Origin: Sulfuriferula thiophila
GTDB taxonomy: Bacteria; Pseudomonadota; Gammaproteobacteria; Burkholderiales; Sulfuriferulaceae
Reading direction: 5' to 3'
DNA: 58,783 nt
Assembly (NCBI RefSeq): GCF_003864975.1
Contig: NZ_BHGL01000014.1
Coordinates: 1-58,783 of the forward strand
Each line of letters starts with the position of its first letter. Position 1 is the stretch's first letter. Positions 20,629 to 30,195 of the stretch are shown one piece after another. Made by a program: the position numbers and the translations under genes. Under the pieces are notes generated by a model. The model was not told the DNA's origin, did not search any database, and was given only the letters and a program-made list of their open reading frames with translations.

Positions 20629-21189
20629 ATGCAGACTGTCAACCTTACCGGTCACTTCCTGATTGCCATGCCCAGCATGGCCGACGAACGCTTTTCGCGT
20701 ACGCTTACCTATATTTGCGAACACAACGAAGAGGGTGCGTTGGGGGTTATCGTCAATCGTCCCATAGAAATGAATATGAGTGATCTGTTTACACAGATAG
20801 GCTCACCGCTGGCACGTACGGAACTGGCAAAGCAAACCCTATATTTTGGCGGGCCGGTAGATACCGGCCGGGGCTTTGTGCTGCACCAGCCGGTGGGGCA
20901 CTGGCAATCTACCCTCGCGGTAAATGGCACGCTGGGACTGACGACATCCAAAGACATCCTTGATGCGATCGGTGAAGGCGGCGGGCCAGACAAGATGATG
21001 GTATCGCTGGGTTATGCCGGCTGGGATGCCGGCCAGCTGGAAGAGGAATTGGCACAAAATGCCTGGCTCTCGGTTGCTGCTGACGCTCAGGTGATATTCG
21101 ATATGCCGGCTGAACAGCGGCTGGAAGCCGCTATGCGTTTGCTGGGTGTGGATTACGCCAACTTGTCCGAAGATGCCGGACACGCATAA
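20629..21189 (+). CDS. yqgE: YqgE/AlgH family protein
   Basis: A 186-residue DUF179 protein. It opens with the family pattern [19 protein letters not shown] and has [14 protein letters not shown] and [15 protein letters not shown]. The fold is known but the molecular function is not; in Pseudomonas a homologue (AlgH) affects alginate regulation. No Shine-Dalgarno precedes the ATG (see the promoter entry). It heads a tight run: ruvX overlaps its 3' end, then pyrR, pyrB and pyrC'. The yqgE-ruvX-pyrR-pyrB order is conserved in many proteobacteria. Confidence 0.93.
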   Translation: MQTVNLTGHFLIAMPSMADERFSRTLTYICEHNEEGALGVIVNRPIEMNMSDLFTQIGSPLARTELAKQTLYFGGPVDTGRGFVLHQPVGHWQSTLAVNGTLGLTTSKDILDAIGEGGGPDKMMVSLGYAGWDAGQLEEELAQNAWLSVAADAQVIFDMPAEQRLEAAMRLLGVDYANLSEDAGHA

Positions 21190-21628
21190 CAGACAATCCG
21201 GCGCGGTGCTTGGCTTCGATTTTGGCCTGAAGCGTCTTGGCGTGGCCATAGGCACTCTGGATCTGGGGCTGGCACACCCACTGGAAACCATCACCAGCGA
21301 GATTAATACTGTCCGGTTCGAGCGTATTGCTGCGTTAATCAATGAATGGCAACCGGTGCTGCTGGTGGTCGGTATGCCGCACCATGATGACGGTGCGCCG
21401 CATGAATTTGCCCCCACGTGCCTGCGCTTTGCCAATCGCCTCAAAGGCCGATTCGTTTTGCCGGTGGTGTGGGTAGATGAGCGCTACAGTTCAACTGCCG
21501 CGAGCATGGCGCTGACCACGTCCGGAGTGCGTGGGCGCAAGCAGAAAACCATGCTCGACCAAGTGGCTGCACAACAAATTTTGCAACAATATTTTGATGA
21601 AACGGAATCTGCTCATGAACTTGCCTAG
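21173..21628 (+). CDS. ruvX: RuvX/YqgF RNase H-fold nuclease
   Basis: A 151-residue RNase H-fold protein with [14 protein letters not shown] at the N-terminus (first catalytic Asp), [10 protein letters not shown], and [12 protein letters not shown] carrying the next acidic residues. Family members are annotated as Holliday junction resolvase-like, but in E. coli YqgF the better-supported role is in 16S rRNA 5'-end maturation. I chose the ATG at 21173 (17 bp overlap with yqgE) rather than the GTG at 21146. Its 3' end overlaps pyrR by 14 bp, indicating coupled translation. Confidence 0.9.
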   Translation: MPDTHNRQSGAVLGFDFGLKRLGVAIGTLDLGLAHPLETITSEINTVRFERIAALINEWQPVLLVVGMPHHDDGAPHEFAPTCLRFANRLKGRFVLPVVWVDERYSSTAASMALTTSGVRGRKQKTMLDQVAAQQILQQYFDETESAHELA

Positions 21629-22139
21629 CGATTATGCGTTGGAGTTGCCAAGCGCCGACGCGCTGGTCATTCAATTGGCTACAGCGATTAAACCCACGCT
21701 GACGGCAAATACGGTTCTGGTCGGGATGCATACCGGCGGGGTTTGGGCAGCTGAACATCTGCAGCCGTTGCTTGATGCCACCATGCCGCACGGCAGCCTG
21801 GATATCTCGTTCTATCGCGATGACTTTGAAAGCATAGGTCTGCATGCCCAGGTTAAACCAACGCGCTTGCCCTTTGAAGTCGAAGGGCGGGATATTTTGC
21901 TGGTGGATGATGTGCTCTACACTGGCCGTTCGGTGCGCGCTGCGATGAATGCGCTGTTTGACTATGGCCGTCCGGCGCGTATCCGCCTGGCTGTGTTGAT
22001 TGATCGTGTCGGCGACCGGCAGTTACCGATTGCCGCTGATTTTGTCGGCGCGGCATTGTCGGTGCCTGCTCATCAGCACATCCATTTAGTGCGCGATGCA
22101 GATATGAATCTTGGTTTGAAACTAGTGGACCTCAAATGA
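21615..22139 (+). CDS. pyrR: PyrR phosphoribosyltransferase (pyr regulator / uracil PRTase)
   Basis: A 174-residue type I phosphoribosyltransferase with the PRPP motif [13 protein letters not shown] (about residues 93-105) and YRDDFESIG. PyrR converts uracil and PRPP to UMP and in Firmicutes binds pyr mRNA to cause attenuation; in proteobacteria the RNA-binding role is less certain. The ATG at 21615 ([11 protein letters not shown]) fits family length better than upstream in-frame starts. It overlaps ruvX by 14 bp and pyrB by 4 bp (ATGA), so it is embedded in the operon. No attenuator-like hairpin is visible before it. Confidence 0.92.
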   Translation: MNLPSDYALELPSADALVIQLATAIKPTLTANTVLVGMHTGGVWAAEHLQPLLDATMPHGSLDISFYRDDFESIGLHAQVKPTRLPFEVEGRDILLVDDVLYTGRSVRAAMNALFDYGRPARIRLAVLIDRVGDRQLPIAADFVGAALSVPAHQHIHLVRDADMNLGLKLVDLK

Positions 22140-23086
22140 CCTTAAATCCCCAACTTAATGCCGATGGCAGCTTGCGTCATTTATTGACGATAGACGGTTT
22201 GCCGCGCGCCATACTGACACAGATACTCGATACCGCTGAAGGCTTCATTGCAGTCAGTGAGCAAGAGGTTAAAAAAGTACCGCTGTTACGCGGCAAGGCG
22301 ATTTTTAATCTGTTTTTCGAGCCATCCACGCGTACCCGTACCACCTTTGAAATTGCCGCCAAACGCTTGTCTGCCGATGTGATTAATCTGAATATCAGTG
22401 CATCCAGCCAGAGCAAAGGTGAAACTTTGCTGGATACGGTGGACAATCTGGCCGCCATGCAGGCGGATATGTTCGTGGTGCGTCATGCGCAATCTGGCGC
22501 AGCGCACATGATTGCGCGCCATGTGGCACCGCATATCCATGTGGTGAATGCGGGCGATGGCCGCCATGCGCACCCGACTCAAGGTTTGCTGGATATGTTT
22601 ACCATCCGCAAATATAAAGGCGAGTTTCATAATCTGCGCGTGGCCATTGTCGGCGATGTGTTGCACTCGCGCGTGGCGCGCTCGCAAATCCATGCGTTGA
22701 CTACGCTAGGTGTGCCGGAGGTGCGCGTGATTGCGCCCAAGACCTTGTTGCCAACGGGCGTTGAGCAAATGGGCGTGCATGTGTACCACGATATGGCGTT
22801 GGGATTGAAAGATGTCGATGTGGTGATCATGCTGCGCCTGCAGAACGAGCGCATGCGCGGTGCGCGCTTACCCAGCGCACAGGAGTATTTCAAGTATTAC
22901 GGCCTGACCCAGGACAAACTGGCGCTGGCACGCCCCGATGCCATCGTCATGCATCCCGGTCCGATGAATCGTGGCGTGGAGATTGATTCTGCGGTGGCGG
23001 ATGGCAAGCAGTCGGTGATTTTGCCGCAGGTCACTTACGGCATTGCGGTGCGGATGGCGGTTATGAGCATTTTGGCGGGCAATTAG
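22136..23086 (+). CDS. pyrB: aspartate carbamoyltransferase catalytic subunit
   Basis: A 316-residue enzyme with the carbamoyl-phosphate motif [13 protein letters not shown] (about residues 56-68), the mobile SSQSKGE loop and the aspartate-binding MLRLQNERM region. It makes carbamoyl-aspartate, the committed step of UMP synthesis. The start overlaps pyrR by 4 bp. The next gene is a dihydroorotase homologue without catalytic residues, as in class A ATCases (Pseudomonas type), where PyrB forms a dodecamer with an inactive PyrC'. No pyrI is present, supporting that class. Confidence 0.96.
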   Translation: MTLNPQLNADGSLRHLLTIDGLPRAILTQILDTAEGFIAVSEQEVKKVPLLRGKAIFNLFFEPSTRTRTTFEIAAKRLSADVINLNISASSQSKGETLLDTVDNLAAMQADMFVVRHAQSGAAHMIARHVAPHIHVVNAGDGRHAHPTQGLLDMFTIRKYKGEFHNLRVAIVGDVLHSRVARSQIHALTTLGVPEVRVIAPKTLLPTGVEQMGVHVYHDMALGLKDVDVVIMLRLQNERMRGARLPSAQEYFKYYGLTQDKLALARPDAIVMHPGPMNRGVEIDSAVADGKQSVILPQVTYGIAVRMAVMSILAGN

Positions 23087-23087
23087 C

Positions 23088-24371
23088 ATGAAAATTCAAA
23101 TTAAAAACGGGCGAGTGATAGACCCTAAAAATGGCCTGGATCAGCAAGCTGATGTGTTTATTGCCGCAGGTAAAATTGTGGCTATCGGCATGGCGCCGGC
23201 CGGTTTTCATGCCAACCGTATTATTGATGCCAGCGACTGTGTCGTCAGTCCCGGTCTGGTGGACTTGGCTGCGCGCTTGCGTGAACCGGGGTTCGAGTAT
23301 CGGGCCACGCTGGAGTCGGAAATGAACGCAGCTTGTGCGGGTGGCGTCACCAGTCTGGCGTGCCCTCCGGATACGGATCCGCCACTGGATGAGCCGGGGC
23401 TGGTAGAAATGCTGAAATTCCGTGCGCAGAATCTGAATCAAGCGCGGGTTTATCCTATCGGGGCATTGACGCAAAAGCTGGAAGGTCAGCGTTTAACTGA
23501 AATGGCCGAGCTGCGCGATGCGGGTTGCGTTGGGTTCTCGCAGGCAGATTCTTCCATTTCCGATACGCAAGTGCTGGTGCGTGCCCTGGAATACGCGGCG
23601 ACTTTCGGCTTTACTGTGTGGTTGCGTCCGGAGGATGCGCATCTGGCCAAAGGCGGCGTTGCGCATGATGGATTTGTTGCCACCCGCCTGGGTTTGCCAG
23701 GCATTCCGTATAGTGCCGAAACAATCGCCGTCGCGACGATTTTATTGTTGGCGCGGGAAACGGGTGCGCGTGTGCATTTGTGTCGTTTGTCTTCAGCGCA
23801 GGCCATCGACATGGTGCGGGTAGCGAAGGCCGAAGGGCTCCAGATAAGTTGTGATGTCAGCATCAATCATCTGCATTTGTCGGACATGGATATCGGTTAT
23901 TTCGATCCGAATTATCATCTGGTGCCGCCGTTGCGGGCTATTCGTGACCGTGATGCCATTCGTGCGGGTTTGGCCGCGGGCACGATAGATGCGCTGTGCT
24001 CGAACCATGCCCCGGTGGATGACGATGCCAAGCAAATGCCGTTCGGGGAGTCCGAGCCGGGCGCGACAGGGCTGGAATTATTGCTGCCATTGACGTTAAA
24101 GTGGGCAACTGAGCAAGGGGTGAGCCTGAGTGACGCGATTGCGCGGATTACGCGCTATCCGGCAGAGATCCTTGGGCTGGATGCAGGGCATCTGGCCATT
24201 GGTCATGCTGCTGACATCTGTGTCTTCAATCCGGAAAAACGTTGGACAGTGGCGCCCGCGGGGTTACGCAGTCAAGGTAAAAATACGCCGTTCCTCGGCT
24301 ATGAAATGCAAGGCTCGGTGATGTATACGCTGGTTGAGGGGCAGGTAGTGTTTGAGGCGGTAAAACGGTAG
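23088..24371 (+). CDS. pyrC': dihydroorotase homologue, probably non-catalytic (PyrC'/PyrX)
   Basis: A 427-residue amidohydrolase-fold protein aligned end to end with class I dihydroorotases, but the metal site is lost. The canonical DLHVHLREPG reads DLAARLREPG, so both HxH histidines are Ala61 and Arg63. The PHHL metal His is Asn260 (INHL) and the catalytic Asp of TDHAP is Asn306 (SNHAP). This matches pseudo-DHO subunits that stabilise the PyrB dodecamer. An active pyrC should therefore exist elsewhere in the genome. It is the last gene of the operon, 1 bp after pyrB, and is followed by a terminator. Confidence 0.9.
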   Translation: MKIQIKNGRVIDPKNGLDQQADVFIAAGKIVAIGMAPAGFHANRIIDASDCVVSPGLVDLAARLREPGFEYRATLESEMNAACAGGVTSLACPPDTDPPLDEPGLVEMLKFRAQNLNQARVYPIGALTQKLEGQRLTEMAELRDAGCVGFSQADSSISDTQVLVRALEYAATFGFTVWLRPEDAHLAKGGVAHDGFVATRLGLPGIPYSAETIAVATILLLARETGARVHLCRLSSAQAIDMVRVAKAEGLQISCDVSINHLHLSDMDIGYFDPNYHLVPPLRAIRDRDAIRAGLAAGTIDALCSNHAPVDDDAKQMPFGESEPGATGLELLLPLTLKWATEQGVSLSDAIARITRYPAEILGLDAGHLAIGHAADICVFNPEKRWTVAPAGLRSQGKNTPFLGYEMQGSVMYTLVEGQVVFEAVKR

Positions 24372-24379
24372 CAATATAG

Positions 24380-24413
24380 CCGGATTGCAGTGATTTGATT
24401 AACTGCAATCCGG
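24380..24413 (+). terminator. bidirectional terminator after pyrC'
   Basis: A 12-bp stem CCGGATTGCAGT / ACTGCAATCCGG with a 10-base loop and a short T-rich stretch (GTTTTGTT) on the plus-strand side. It separates the convergent pyr operon and dynamin-like gene. Confidence 0.75.
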
Positions 24414-24428
24414 GTTTTGTTCAAGTGA

Positions 24429-26390
24429 TTAAGCTGCGATGGCGCTTTGCTGATTTAACGAAGCGATCAATGCATGCTTGATATCACGGTCCAGTTTGTC
24501 CAGCGTGTTCAACTGATTGTTAATGTTGATGCGCATTTCCTGTAGTTCAGCAATACGATCTTCCAGTGTGTCTGTTGCCTTGTGGATGCGCTTGATGCTT
24601 TCCAGGCGGCGGCGTAACTGCATCTGGTGTTCGCGTACCTGCGTTTCCATAGGTGCCATCACCGCTTTTAACCAGCTGTCTGCTTCGCGGTTGGCAACTT
24701 CATAGATATTGACGACACGACTGGCCAGCGTCTCAAAGAATTTCGCAGTCAGGGTGTACTGCTCGTTAGTCAGCATGTTGAGCAGGGTATTAAAGTGCTC
24801 GTTGTAGCTTTTCTCCAGCCTGTCCATTTCTTTCTTGTATTTGAACGTGGAATAAGTCGGCGGCGTCACTTCGGTCAGACCGTGTTCGGCACTGAATTTT
24901 TTGTACATGGCCGACATCATTTCCTTGATCTCGTCGATCTGGATCGCTGAATGGGTGATGTTCTGATCCACCTTGGTGAAGAACGAGGTCATCGCGCTGC
25001 GCAAACCTGCGCTGAACCGGCTTTTTTCCATGGCAATACGGGTATCGCGCACTTCAGTCTTGATGCGATCCATGCCCAAGTGGCTGAATAACTCATTGGA
25101 ATGATGTGAAAATACGCTGCGTAGCGCCTGGAATTGTTGCAGGCCTTTTTCGAAGTGGGCTTTTTCTTCTTCGACTTTAGTCATCATGTGCTGCACAACT
25201 TCTTCATTCTTGCCGCGCAAGCCGGTGAGTTCTTCCAGTTGCTCGTCCACATTGCGCAGGCGGGCACCCAGCAGTTCGCGGGTGCTGGTAACCAGATCGC
25301 CCATTTCACTGGCGGTGTTATCGCGTACGATGTCCTGCTTGGAAGGAATAAGCTCTTCGCTCAGGGCGTGCTCGAGTTCCAGTAAGCGGCTGCGGGCCAA
25401 TAAAGTTGCATCGTCATTGATCTTGGCGAGCAGACCTTTTTGCGCAGAAACCGGATAGATCTGTTTATTTTCCAGACCGAGCAAATTAGCGCAACTCTCC
25501 ACCTGGCCCTGCAGTTCAGCGTCAATCGCCTCTTGTGACTTGAGGTCATCCCACAATCCGTCAATTTTATTGAGTACAACTAATCTGCCGCGGTGGCCAC
25601 CCTGCATCGGGGCAATGTGATTACGCCAGACTTCGATGTCAGATTTGGTAACGCCGGTATCGGCTGCCAGAATGAAGATGATGGCATGGGCGCTTGGCAA
25701 CAGATTGAGCGTCAATTCCGGTTCGGTACCGATAGCATTGAGTCCCGGGGTATCCAGGATAACCAGCCCTTTTTGCAGCAGCGGGTGCGGGAAGTTGATA
25801 ATCGCATGACGCCAGCGCGGAATTTCGACTGTGCCGTCAGCGGAAACGGTGAGTAAGGAATCAGCGTCCTGCGCGCGGTACAGGCCATATTTCTCCGCAT
25901 CTTCTTTGCTCACCTGCTGGGTCTCACTGACGCGTTGCAGCGTATCCAGCATGGCTTCAGCAGAATCCACATCCAGCGGGATGGTGGTCCATTCGTCCGG
26001 GTAACGCTTGTATTCGGTGGTGGTGACATTGCCTGCGCGCGTGGCGATAGGCAGTAACTGGATCGAAGGCGGGCGACTGGCATCGTAGAGCAGCTCGGTC
26101 GGGCACATGGTGGTGCGGCCCGCAGTCGATGGCAGCAGGCGTTTTTTGTAATCAGCAAAAAATATCGCGTTAATCAGTTCGGATTTGCCACGGGAAAACT
26201 CGGCAACGAAGGCGACGTTGAGCTTGTCTTCGGCCAGACGGTCGATGAGATGTTGCAGGCGCAGATCAATTTGCCAATCATTGATTTCTTCGTGATTGAG
26301 CCAGTCACGGTATGAGCTGATTTGCGACGCCAGACCTTCGCGCCATGCGCCGTATTGTTCGAATTGTTGGGCTAAAGTTAAGTTTGACAC
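24429..26390 (-). CDS. dynamin-like GTPase
   Basis: A 653-residue bacterial dynamin-family protein. The GTPase domain (about residues 30-330) shows FVAEFSRGKSELINA (G1), the Thr-containing switch in AGRTTMCPTE (G2), ILDTPGLNAIG (G3) and VVLNKIDG (G4). The first Gly of the P-loop is replaced by Ala (AEFSRGKS). A long helical stalk with coiled coils (about 350-460 and 560-645) follows, with no clear membrane helix. Bacterial dynamin-like proteins remodel or protect the cell membrane, but the role here is unknown. It is a single gene, convergent with the pyr operon. Confidence 0.85.
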   Translation of the reverse strand: MSNLTLAQQFEQYGAWREGLASQISSYRDWLNHEEINDWQIDLRLQHLIDRLAEDKLNVAFVAEFSRGKSELINAIFFADYKKRLLPSTAGRTTMCPTELLYDASRPPSIQLLPIATRAGNVTTTEYKRYPDEWTTIPLDVDSAEAMLDTLQRVSETQQVSKEDAEKYGLYRAQDADSLLTVSADGTVEIPRWRHAIINFPHPLLQKGLVILDTPGLNAIGTEPELTLNLLPSAHAIIFILAADTGVTKSDIEVWRNHIAPMQGGHRGRLVVLNKIDGLWDDLKSQEAIDAELQGQVESCANLLGLENKQIYPVSAQKGLLAKINDDATLLARSRLLELEHALSEELIPSKQDIVRDNTASEMGDLVTSTRELLGARLRNVDEQLEELTGLRGKNEEVVQHMMTKVEEEKAHFEKGLQQFQALRSVFSHHSNELFSHLGMDRIKTEVRDTRIAMEKSRFSAGLRSAMTSFFTKVDQNITHSAIQIDEIKEMMSAMYKKFSAEHGLTEVTPPTYSTFKYKKEMDRLEKSYNEHFNTLLNMLTNEQYTLTAKFFETLASRVVNIYEVANREADSWLKAVMAPMETQVREHQMQLRRRLESIKRIHKATDTLEDRIAELQEMRININNQLNTLDKLDRDIKHALIASLNQQSAIAA

Positions 26391-26484
26391 GGTGAGGCCT
26401 CCGAAACGCTGTAATGCAGCGATAATTATTTTCTGATTGTAAGCTTAGTTGCTGATAAGTGTAAGGTTTTTAGTGAAAAAAGCA

Positions 26485-27303
26485 CTATTTTTTTTGGCAA
26501 TGCGGGCAATAAAAAGTGGTGCGCTGGTTTTGACGCAGTTGTTGTATCGGTTGGCTGCAGATACGGCACGGAAGGCCGGTGCGGCCATACACAAAATACT
26601 GCTGCTGGAAGTAGCCAGCCGCCCCGTCGCTGCCGACGAAATCGCGCAAACTGCTGCCACCTGCGATGATGGCTTTGCCTAATGTGTCGCGGATTGCCAG
26701 AGCCAGTCTGGCGTAGCGCGGCCGGCTGATTTTGCCGGCGGCAAGGGCAGGGTGTATGCCGGCATGGAACAGCGCTTCATTGGCGTAGATGTTGCCAACG
26801 CCGACCACGATATGGCTGTCCATGATGAACGACTTGACAGCGATAGTACGGCCACGTGATTTCAGGTGTAATAAATCGCCAGTAAATTCATCAGAGAGTG
26901 GCTCAACACCGAGTTTGGCGAGCAGAGGGTGGGCGAATACGTCATGCTCAGTCCACAACACCGCGCCAAATCGACGCGGGTCACGCAAGCGGATACACTG
27001 CTGGTTATCAAGCACGATATCGACGTGGTCGTGAACTCCGGCCGGGGTGGCGCTGTCTAGAATGCGCAGGCTGCCTGACATGCCCAGATGAATGATGATG
27101 GTGCCATTGCCCAGATGAATGAGCAGATATTTACCGCGCCGGCTGAGTTCGGTAATCGTCTGGTGGCGTGTAATCGCGGCAAGATTATCGGGTATCGGCC
27201 AGCGCAAGCGCGGATTGCGCACGATGACATCGACAATCTGGCGATGCCGGGTATGCGGCAACAGGCCGCGTCGTGTGGTTTCTACTTCAGGTAGTTCAGG
27301 CAT
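26485..27303 (-). CDS. mutM: formamidopyrimidine-DNA glycosylase
   Basis: A 272-residue Fpg/MutM. The catalytic N-terminus is [14 protein letters not shown] (Pro2, Glu3), with the helix-two-turn-helix region around [11 protein letters not shown] and a C-terminal zinc finger C-x2-C...C-x2-C (CRICSQ...FYCPHCQ). It excises oxidised purines such as 8-oxoguanine and nicks the abasic site. It is divergent from the tolC gene (38 bp between starts), so the two promoters overlap. Confidence 0.97.
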   Translation of the reverse strand: MPELPEVETTRRGLLPHTRHRQIVDVIVRNPRLRWPIPDNLAAITRHQTITELSRRGKYLLIHLGNGTIIIHLGMSGSLRILDSATPAGVHDHVDIVLDNQQCIRLRDPRRFGAVLWTEHDVFAHPLLAKLGVEPLSDEFTGDLLHLKSRGRTIAVKSFIMDSHIVVGVGNIYANEALFHAGIHPALAAGKISRPRYARLALAIRDTLGKAIIAGGSSLRDFVGSDGAAGYFQQQYFVYGRTGLPCRICSQPIQQLRQNQRTTFYCPHCQKK

Positions 27304-27341
27304 TTTTGGGGTCTATAATAAGTGACGGCACAATTTAATTC

Positions 27342-28679
27342 ATGAAACAGTTTAACCGAACATTTCTGACGCTGTCTTGCTGCATGGTGTTAACGGCGCA
27401 TGCGGCGGGCGATCCATTCAATACCCTAGCCACAGTTGCGCCTACGGTAACGGGGTATCTGGTGCAAACGTGCAGTGTTGCCACCGGGCCGATGACGCTG
27501 GTGGATGTCGTGGATACGGCATTGTGCAATAACCCGCAGACACGCGCTGCATGGGCGAATACGCGGGTAGCCGCAGCGCAATTAGGCAGTGCACAGAGCG
27601 CCTATTTGCCGACGATTAATGGCAATGCCAGTTTGAGCCGTGATCATATTGCGCTGACAGGCGCTACCGCGACGAATAAGAATCTCGGATTGTCGTTAAA
27701 TTATTTGTTATTTGATTTCGGCACGCGCAGTGCGCAGACCGATGCGGCACGGGCGACGCTGGAGGCAGCCAATCGTACTCAGGATCAGACCGTTAACGCG
27801 GTGTATCTGGCCGTAGTGCAGGCGTATTACCAGTATTTCGCCGCGCAAGCCCAGCTGGAGGCATTGCGTGAGGCGGAAAAATCAGCACAACTCAGTCTGG
27901 ATGCCGCCAATGCCCGTTATCAGGCTGGGGCGAATACCAAAGCCGATGTGCTGCAAGCGCAAACGGCCTATTCGCAGGCGCGGTTATCGAGCTTGCGTGG
28001 TGAAGGCAGTCTACGTATCGCTCAGGGCGTGTTGACCAATGCGATGGGTTTGGTTGCTGATCAGCCTCTGTCGCTGGCGCCGCCGGCTGATCAGGTGCCG
28101 GCCAGCAGTCTGCCGGATAATGTGCGTGATCTGATTTTACAGGCTCAGCAGCAACGCCCGGATTTACAGGCAGCAGCAGCGCAACTGCGCGCGGCGCAGG
28201 CACAAGTGCGCGCTGCATCGGCAGCCGGAAAACCTACGGTATCACTCACCGCAAGCTCGAATTATCAGGACAACGGCAGCTTGAATGGCGCGGGCTCCAG
28301 CGTCGGCGTGGCAGTGGCGGTGCCGCTATTTAGCGGATTCAATACTACTTATAAAGTGCGAGCCGCCGAGGCGCAGGTCACGGCGAGTCAGGCGCAGCAA
28401 GCGCAACTGGCGAATCAGGTAGCACTGGATGTGTGGCGTGCCTGGCAGACGCTGGCAACAGAAACGGCGGCGCTGACGGCAACGGATGATCTGATCCGCA
28501 GTGCGACTGCTTCGGCGCAACTGGCGCTGGGTCGGTACCGTGCCGGGGTTGGTAATATCCTGGATGTATTGAGCGCGCAAGCCAGTCTGGCGAATGCGCG
28601 CAGTCAGCAGGTGCAGGCGCAATACAACTGGCGCATTGCCAAAGTGACGCTGGTACAGGCTGTCGGACGGCTGGAATAG
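27342..28679 (+). CDS. TolC family outer-membrane efflux protein
   Basis: A 445-residue protein with a signal peptide (cleavage after HAA-like sequence, about residue 22) and two OEP repeats, each with long coiled-coil helices (for example around residues 150-245 and 350-440), as in TolC. It forms the trimeric outer-membrane duct of tripartite pumps. It heads an operon with a small membrane protein, a MacA-like adaptor and a MacB-like ABC exporter split into ATPase and permease, so the complete exit pathway is encoded together. Substrate unknown; macrolides or peptides are suggested only by family. Confidence 0.9.
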   Translation: MKQFNRTFLTLSCCMVLTAHAAGDPFNTLATVAPTVTGYLVQTCSVATGPMTLVDVVDTALCNNPQTRAAWANTRVAAAQLGSAQSAYLPTINGNASLSRDHIALTGATATNKNLGLSLNYLLFDFGTRSAQTDAARATLEAANRTQDQTVNAVYLAVVQAYYQYFAAQAQLEALREAEKSAQLSLDAANARYQAGANTKADVLQAQTAYSQARLSSLRGEGSLRIAQGVLTNAMGLVADQPLSLAPPADQVPASSLPDNVRDLILQAQQQRPDLQAAAAQLRAAQAQVRAASAAGKPTVSLTASSNYQDNGSLNGAGSSVGVAVAVPLFSGFNTTYKVRAAEAQVTASQAQQAQLANQVALDVWRAWQTLATETAALTATDDLIRSATASAQLALGRYRAGVGNILDVLSAQASLANARSQQVQAQYNWRIAKVTLVQAVGRLE

Positions 28680-28687
28680 GTGAAGTT

Positions 28688-29053
28688 ATGAATGACGAGC
28701 GTTTCTGGGTGGTTTTTGTGCTGGTAATACTGTTTTCATTTTTGATTCCCGGCGTGATTTACGCGGTGATGGTTGTTAAGCGTTCCATTTCCCGGCGGAC
28801 GGTATTGTTGCTGGGGTTGGCTTTGATCGTGGTGGCAGGGATTGATGCGGTGTTATTACAGCATCTGGCAAATAAGGCGGCGCATACACCAAACATTTGG
28901 GATGACCGGCTGTTTACCTCCGAACTGTCGATTGCATTGTATTTGTTGCCGCTGGTGTCGGCCGGGATAGGCATTAATATCGTATCGCATTTATTGATTA
29001 CGCACTTGAGTGAAGCAGAGCGTAATTTTGATCAGGCACAAAAAGGGAAGTGA
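28688..29053 (+). CDS. 3-TM membrane protein of the efflux operon, unknown
   Basis: A 121-residue hydrophobic protein with three membrane helices (about residues 7-29, 38-58 and 82-106) and a polar C-terminal tail (SEAERNFDQAQKGK). I recognise no family. It starts 8 bp after tolC with GGTGAAG as ribosome site and its stop overlaps the adaptor start (TGATG), so it is translated with the pump. It could be an accessory subunit of the transporter, but no function is shown. Confidence 0.75.
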   Translation: MNDERFWVVFVLVILFSFLIPGVIYAVMVVKRSISRRTVLLLGLALIVVAGIDAVLLQHLANKAAHTPNIWDDRLFTSELSIALYLLPLVSAGIGINIVSHLLITHLSEAERNFDQAQKGK

Positions 29054-30192
29054 TGAAGCTGCTAAAGTATAAATGGGTGGTGTTGGCGCTGGTGCTGGCC
29101 GGTACGGGTTATGGTTACTGGCACAGCAAAGCCGCCAAGCCGGTGGCGGAGCGTTATAAGCTGGCGACAATTGTTCGCGGTGATCTGGTACGTAACGTGT
29201 CGGCGAACGGTACGCTCAATCCGGTGGTGCTGGTTAATGTCGGTACCCAGGTGTCGGGCGCAGTCAGGAAAATCTACGTGGATTACAACCAGCAGGTAAA
29301 GGCCGGACAAATCCTGCTGGAGCTGGACCCTTCGTTATTACAGGCGCAAATCGCGCAGAGCAGCGCCAATCTGGTGCGTGCCCAAGCCGCTTTGAAACTG
29401 GCGCAAACCATTGCACAGCGCCAGCGCAGCTTATTCAAGCAGGATTATGTGGCGCGGCAGGATGTCGATCAGGCTGAAGATGGCGTGGCCGGTGCGCGAG
29501 CGCAACTCGCTGTTGCACAAGCGCAACTGGCCAGGGATAAGACCAATCTTTCCTACACCGTCATCCGTTCCCCGGTATCCGGTACGGTGATAGATCGTTC
29601 AGTCGATGTCGGGCAGACCGTGGCTGCGAGCTTTCAGACTCCGACGCTGTTTAAAATCGGCCAGGATCTGAGCAAGATGCAGATCGACACCACAGTGGCG
29701 GAAGCCGACGTGGGCGGGGTGAAAGTCGGACAGGCAGCGCGCTTTACTGTGGATGCGTTTCCCGAACGTGATTTTGTGGGCAAAGTACGGCAGATCAGGC
29801 TGAATCCAACCAGCCAGCAGAACGTTGTTACCTATGATGTGGTGGTTGCCGTGGATAATCCCGATTTGAAGCTGCTGCCGGGCATGACCGCCTACGTTAA
29901 TATCGAAATTGACCGGCGCAAAGATGCGTTGCTGGTACCGAATGCCGCGTTGCGCTTCAAGCCGGCAACGGATGATGGCAAATCAGCCGACAAGCCAGCT
30001 CGTCGCGCTCGCGGTGCCAGTGTGTATGTGCTGCAGGCGGATCAGCCGGTGCAGGTCAAAATCAAGGCGGGGTTAACGGATTCCAAGCAGACCGAATTAT
30101 TGGGTGGTGAATTGAAAGCCGGCGATAAGGTGATCGTCGAAGATAAACAGGTCGATAAGAACAAGGCCAAACAGTCGTCACGCTTATTCTGA
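29053..30192 (+). CDS. MacA-like periplasmic adaptor (HlyD family)
   Basis: A 379-residue membrane-fusion protein. An N-terminal membrane anchor (about residues 6-22) precedes the barrel-sandwich halves (starting VGTQVSGAVRKIYVDYNQQVKAG and closing at IRSPVSGTVIDRSVDVGQTV), the coiled-coil hairpin between them, and a beta-barrel domain. The in-frame GTG at 29050 is possible, but the ATG at 29053 overlaps the previous stop and is preceded by AAAGGGAAG. The adaptor links the inner-membrane ABC exporter to the TolC-type duct. Confidence 0.92.
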   Translation: MKLLKYKWVVLALVLAGTGYGYWHSKAAKPVAERYKLATIVRGDLVRNVSANGTLNPVVLVNVGTQVSGAVRKIYVDYNQQVKAGQILLELDPSLLQAQIAQSSANLVRAQAALKLAQTIAQRQRSLFKQDYVARQDVDQAEDGVAGARAQLAVAQAQLARDKTNLSYTVIRSPVSGTVIDRSVDVGQTVAASFQTPTLFKIGQDLSKMQIDTTVAEADVGGVKVGQAARFTVDAFPERDFVGKVRQIRLNPTSQQNVVTYDVVVAVDNPDLKLLPGMTAYVNIEIDRRKDALLVPNAALRFKPATDDGKSADKPARRARGASVYVLQADQPVQVKIKAGLTDSKQTELLGGELKAGDKVIVEDKQVDKNKAKQSSRLF

Positions 30193-30195
30193 TTT

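Noticed and set aside
20509-22135. PyrR-type attenuator in the pyr operon
   Set aside because: No antiterminator/terminator hairpin pair before yqgE, pyrR or pyrB; the genes overlap, leaving no room.
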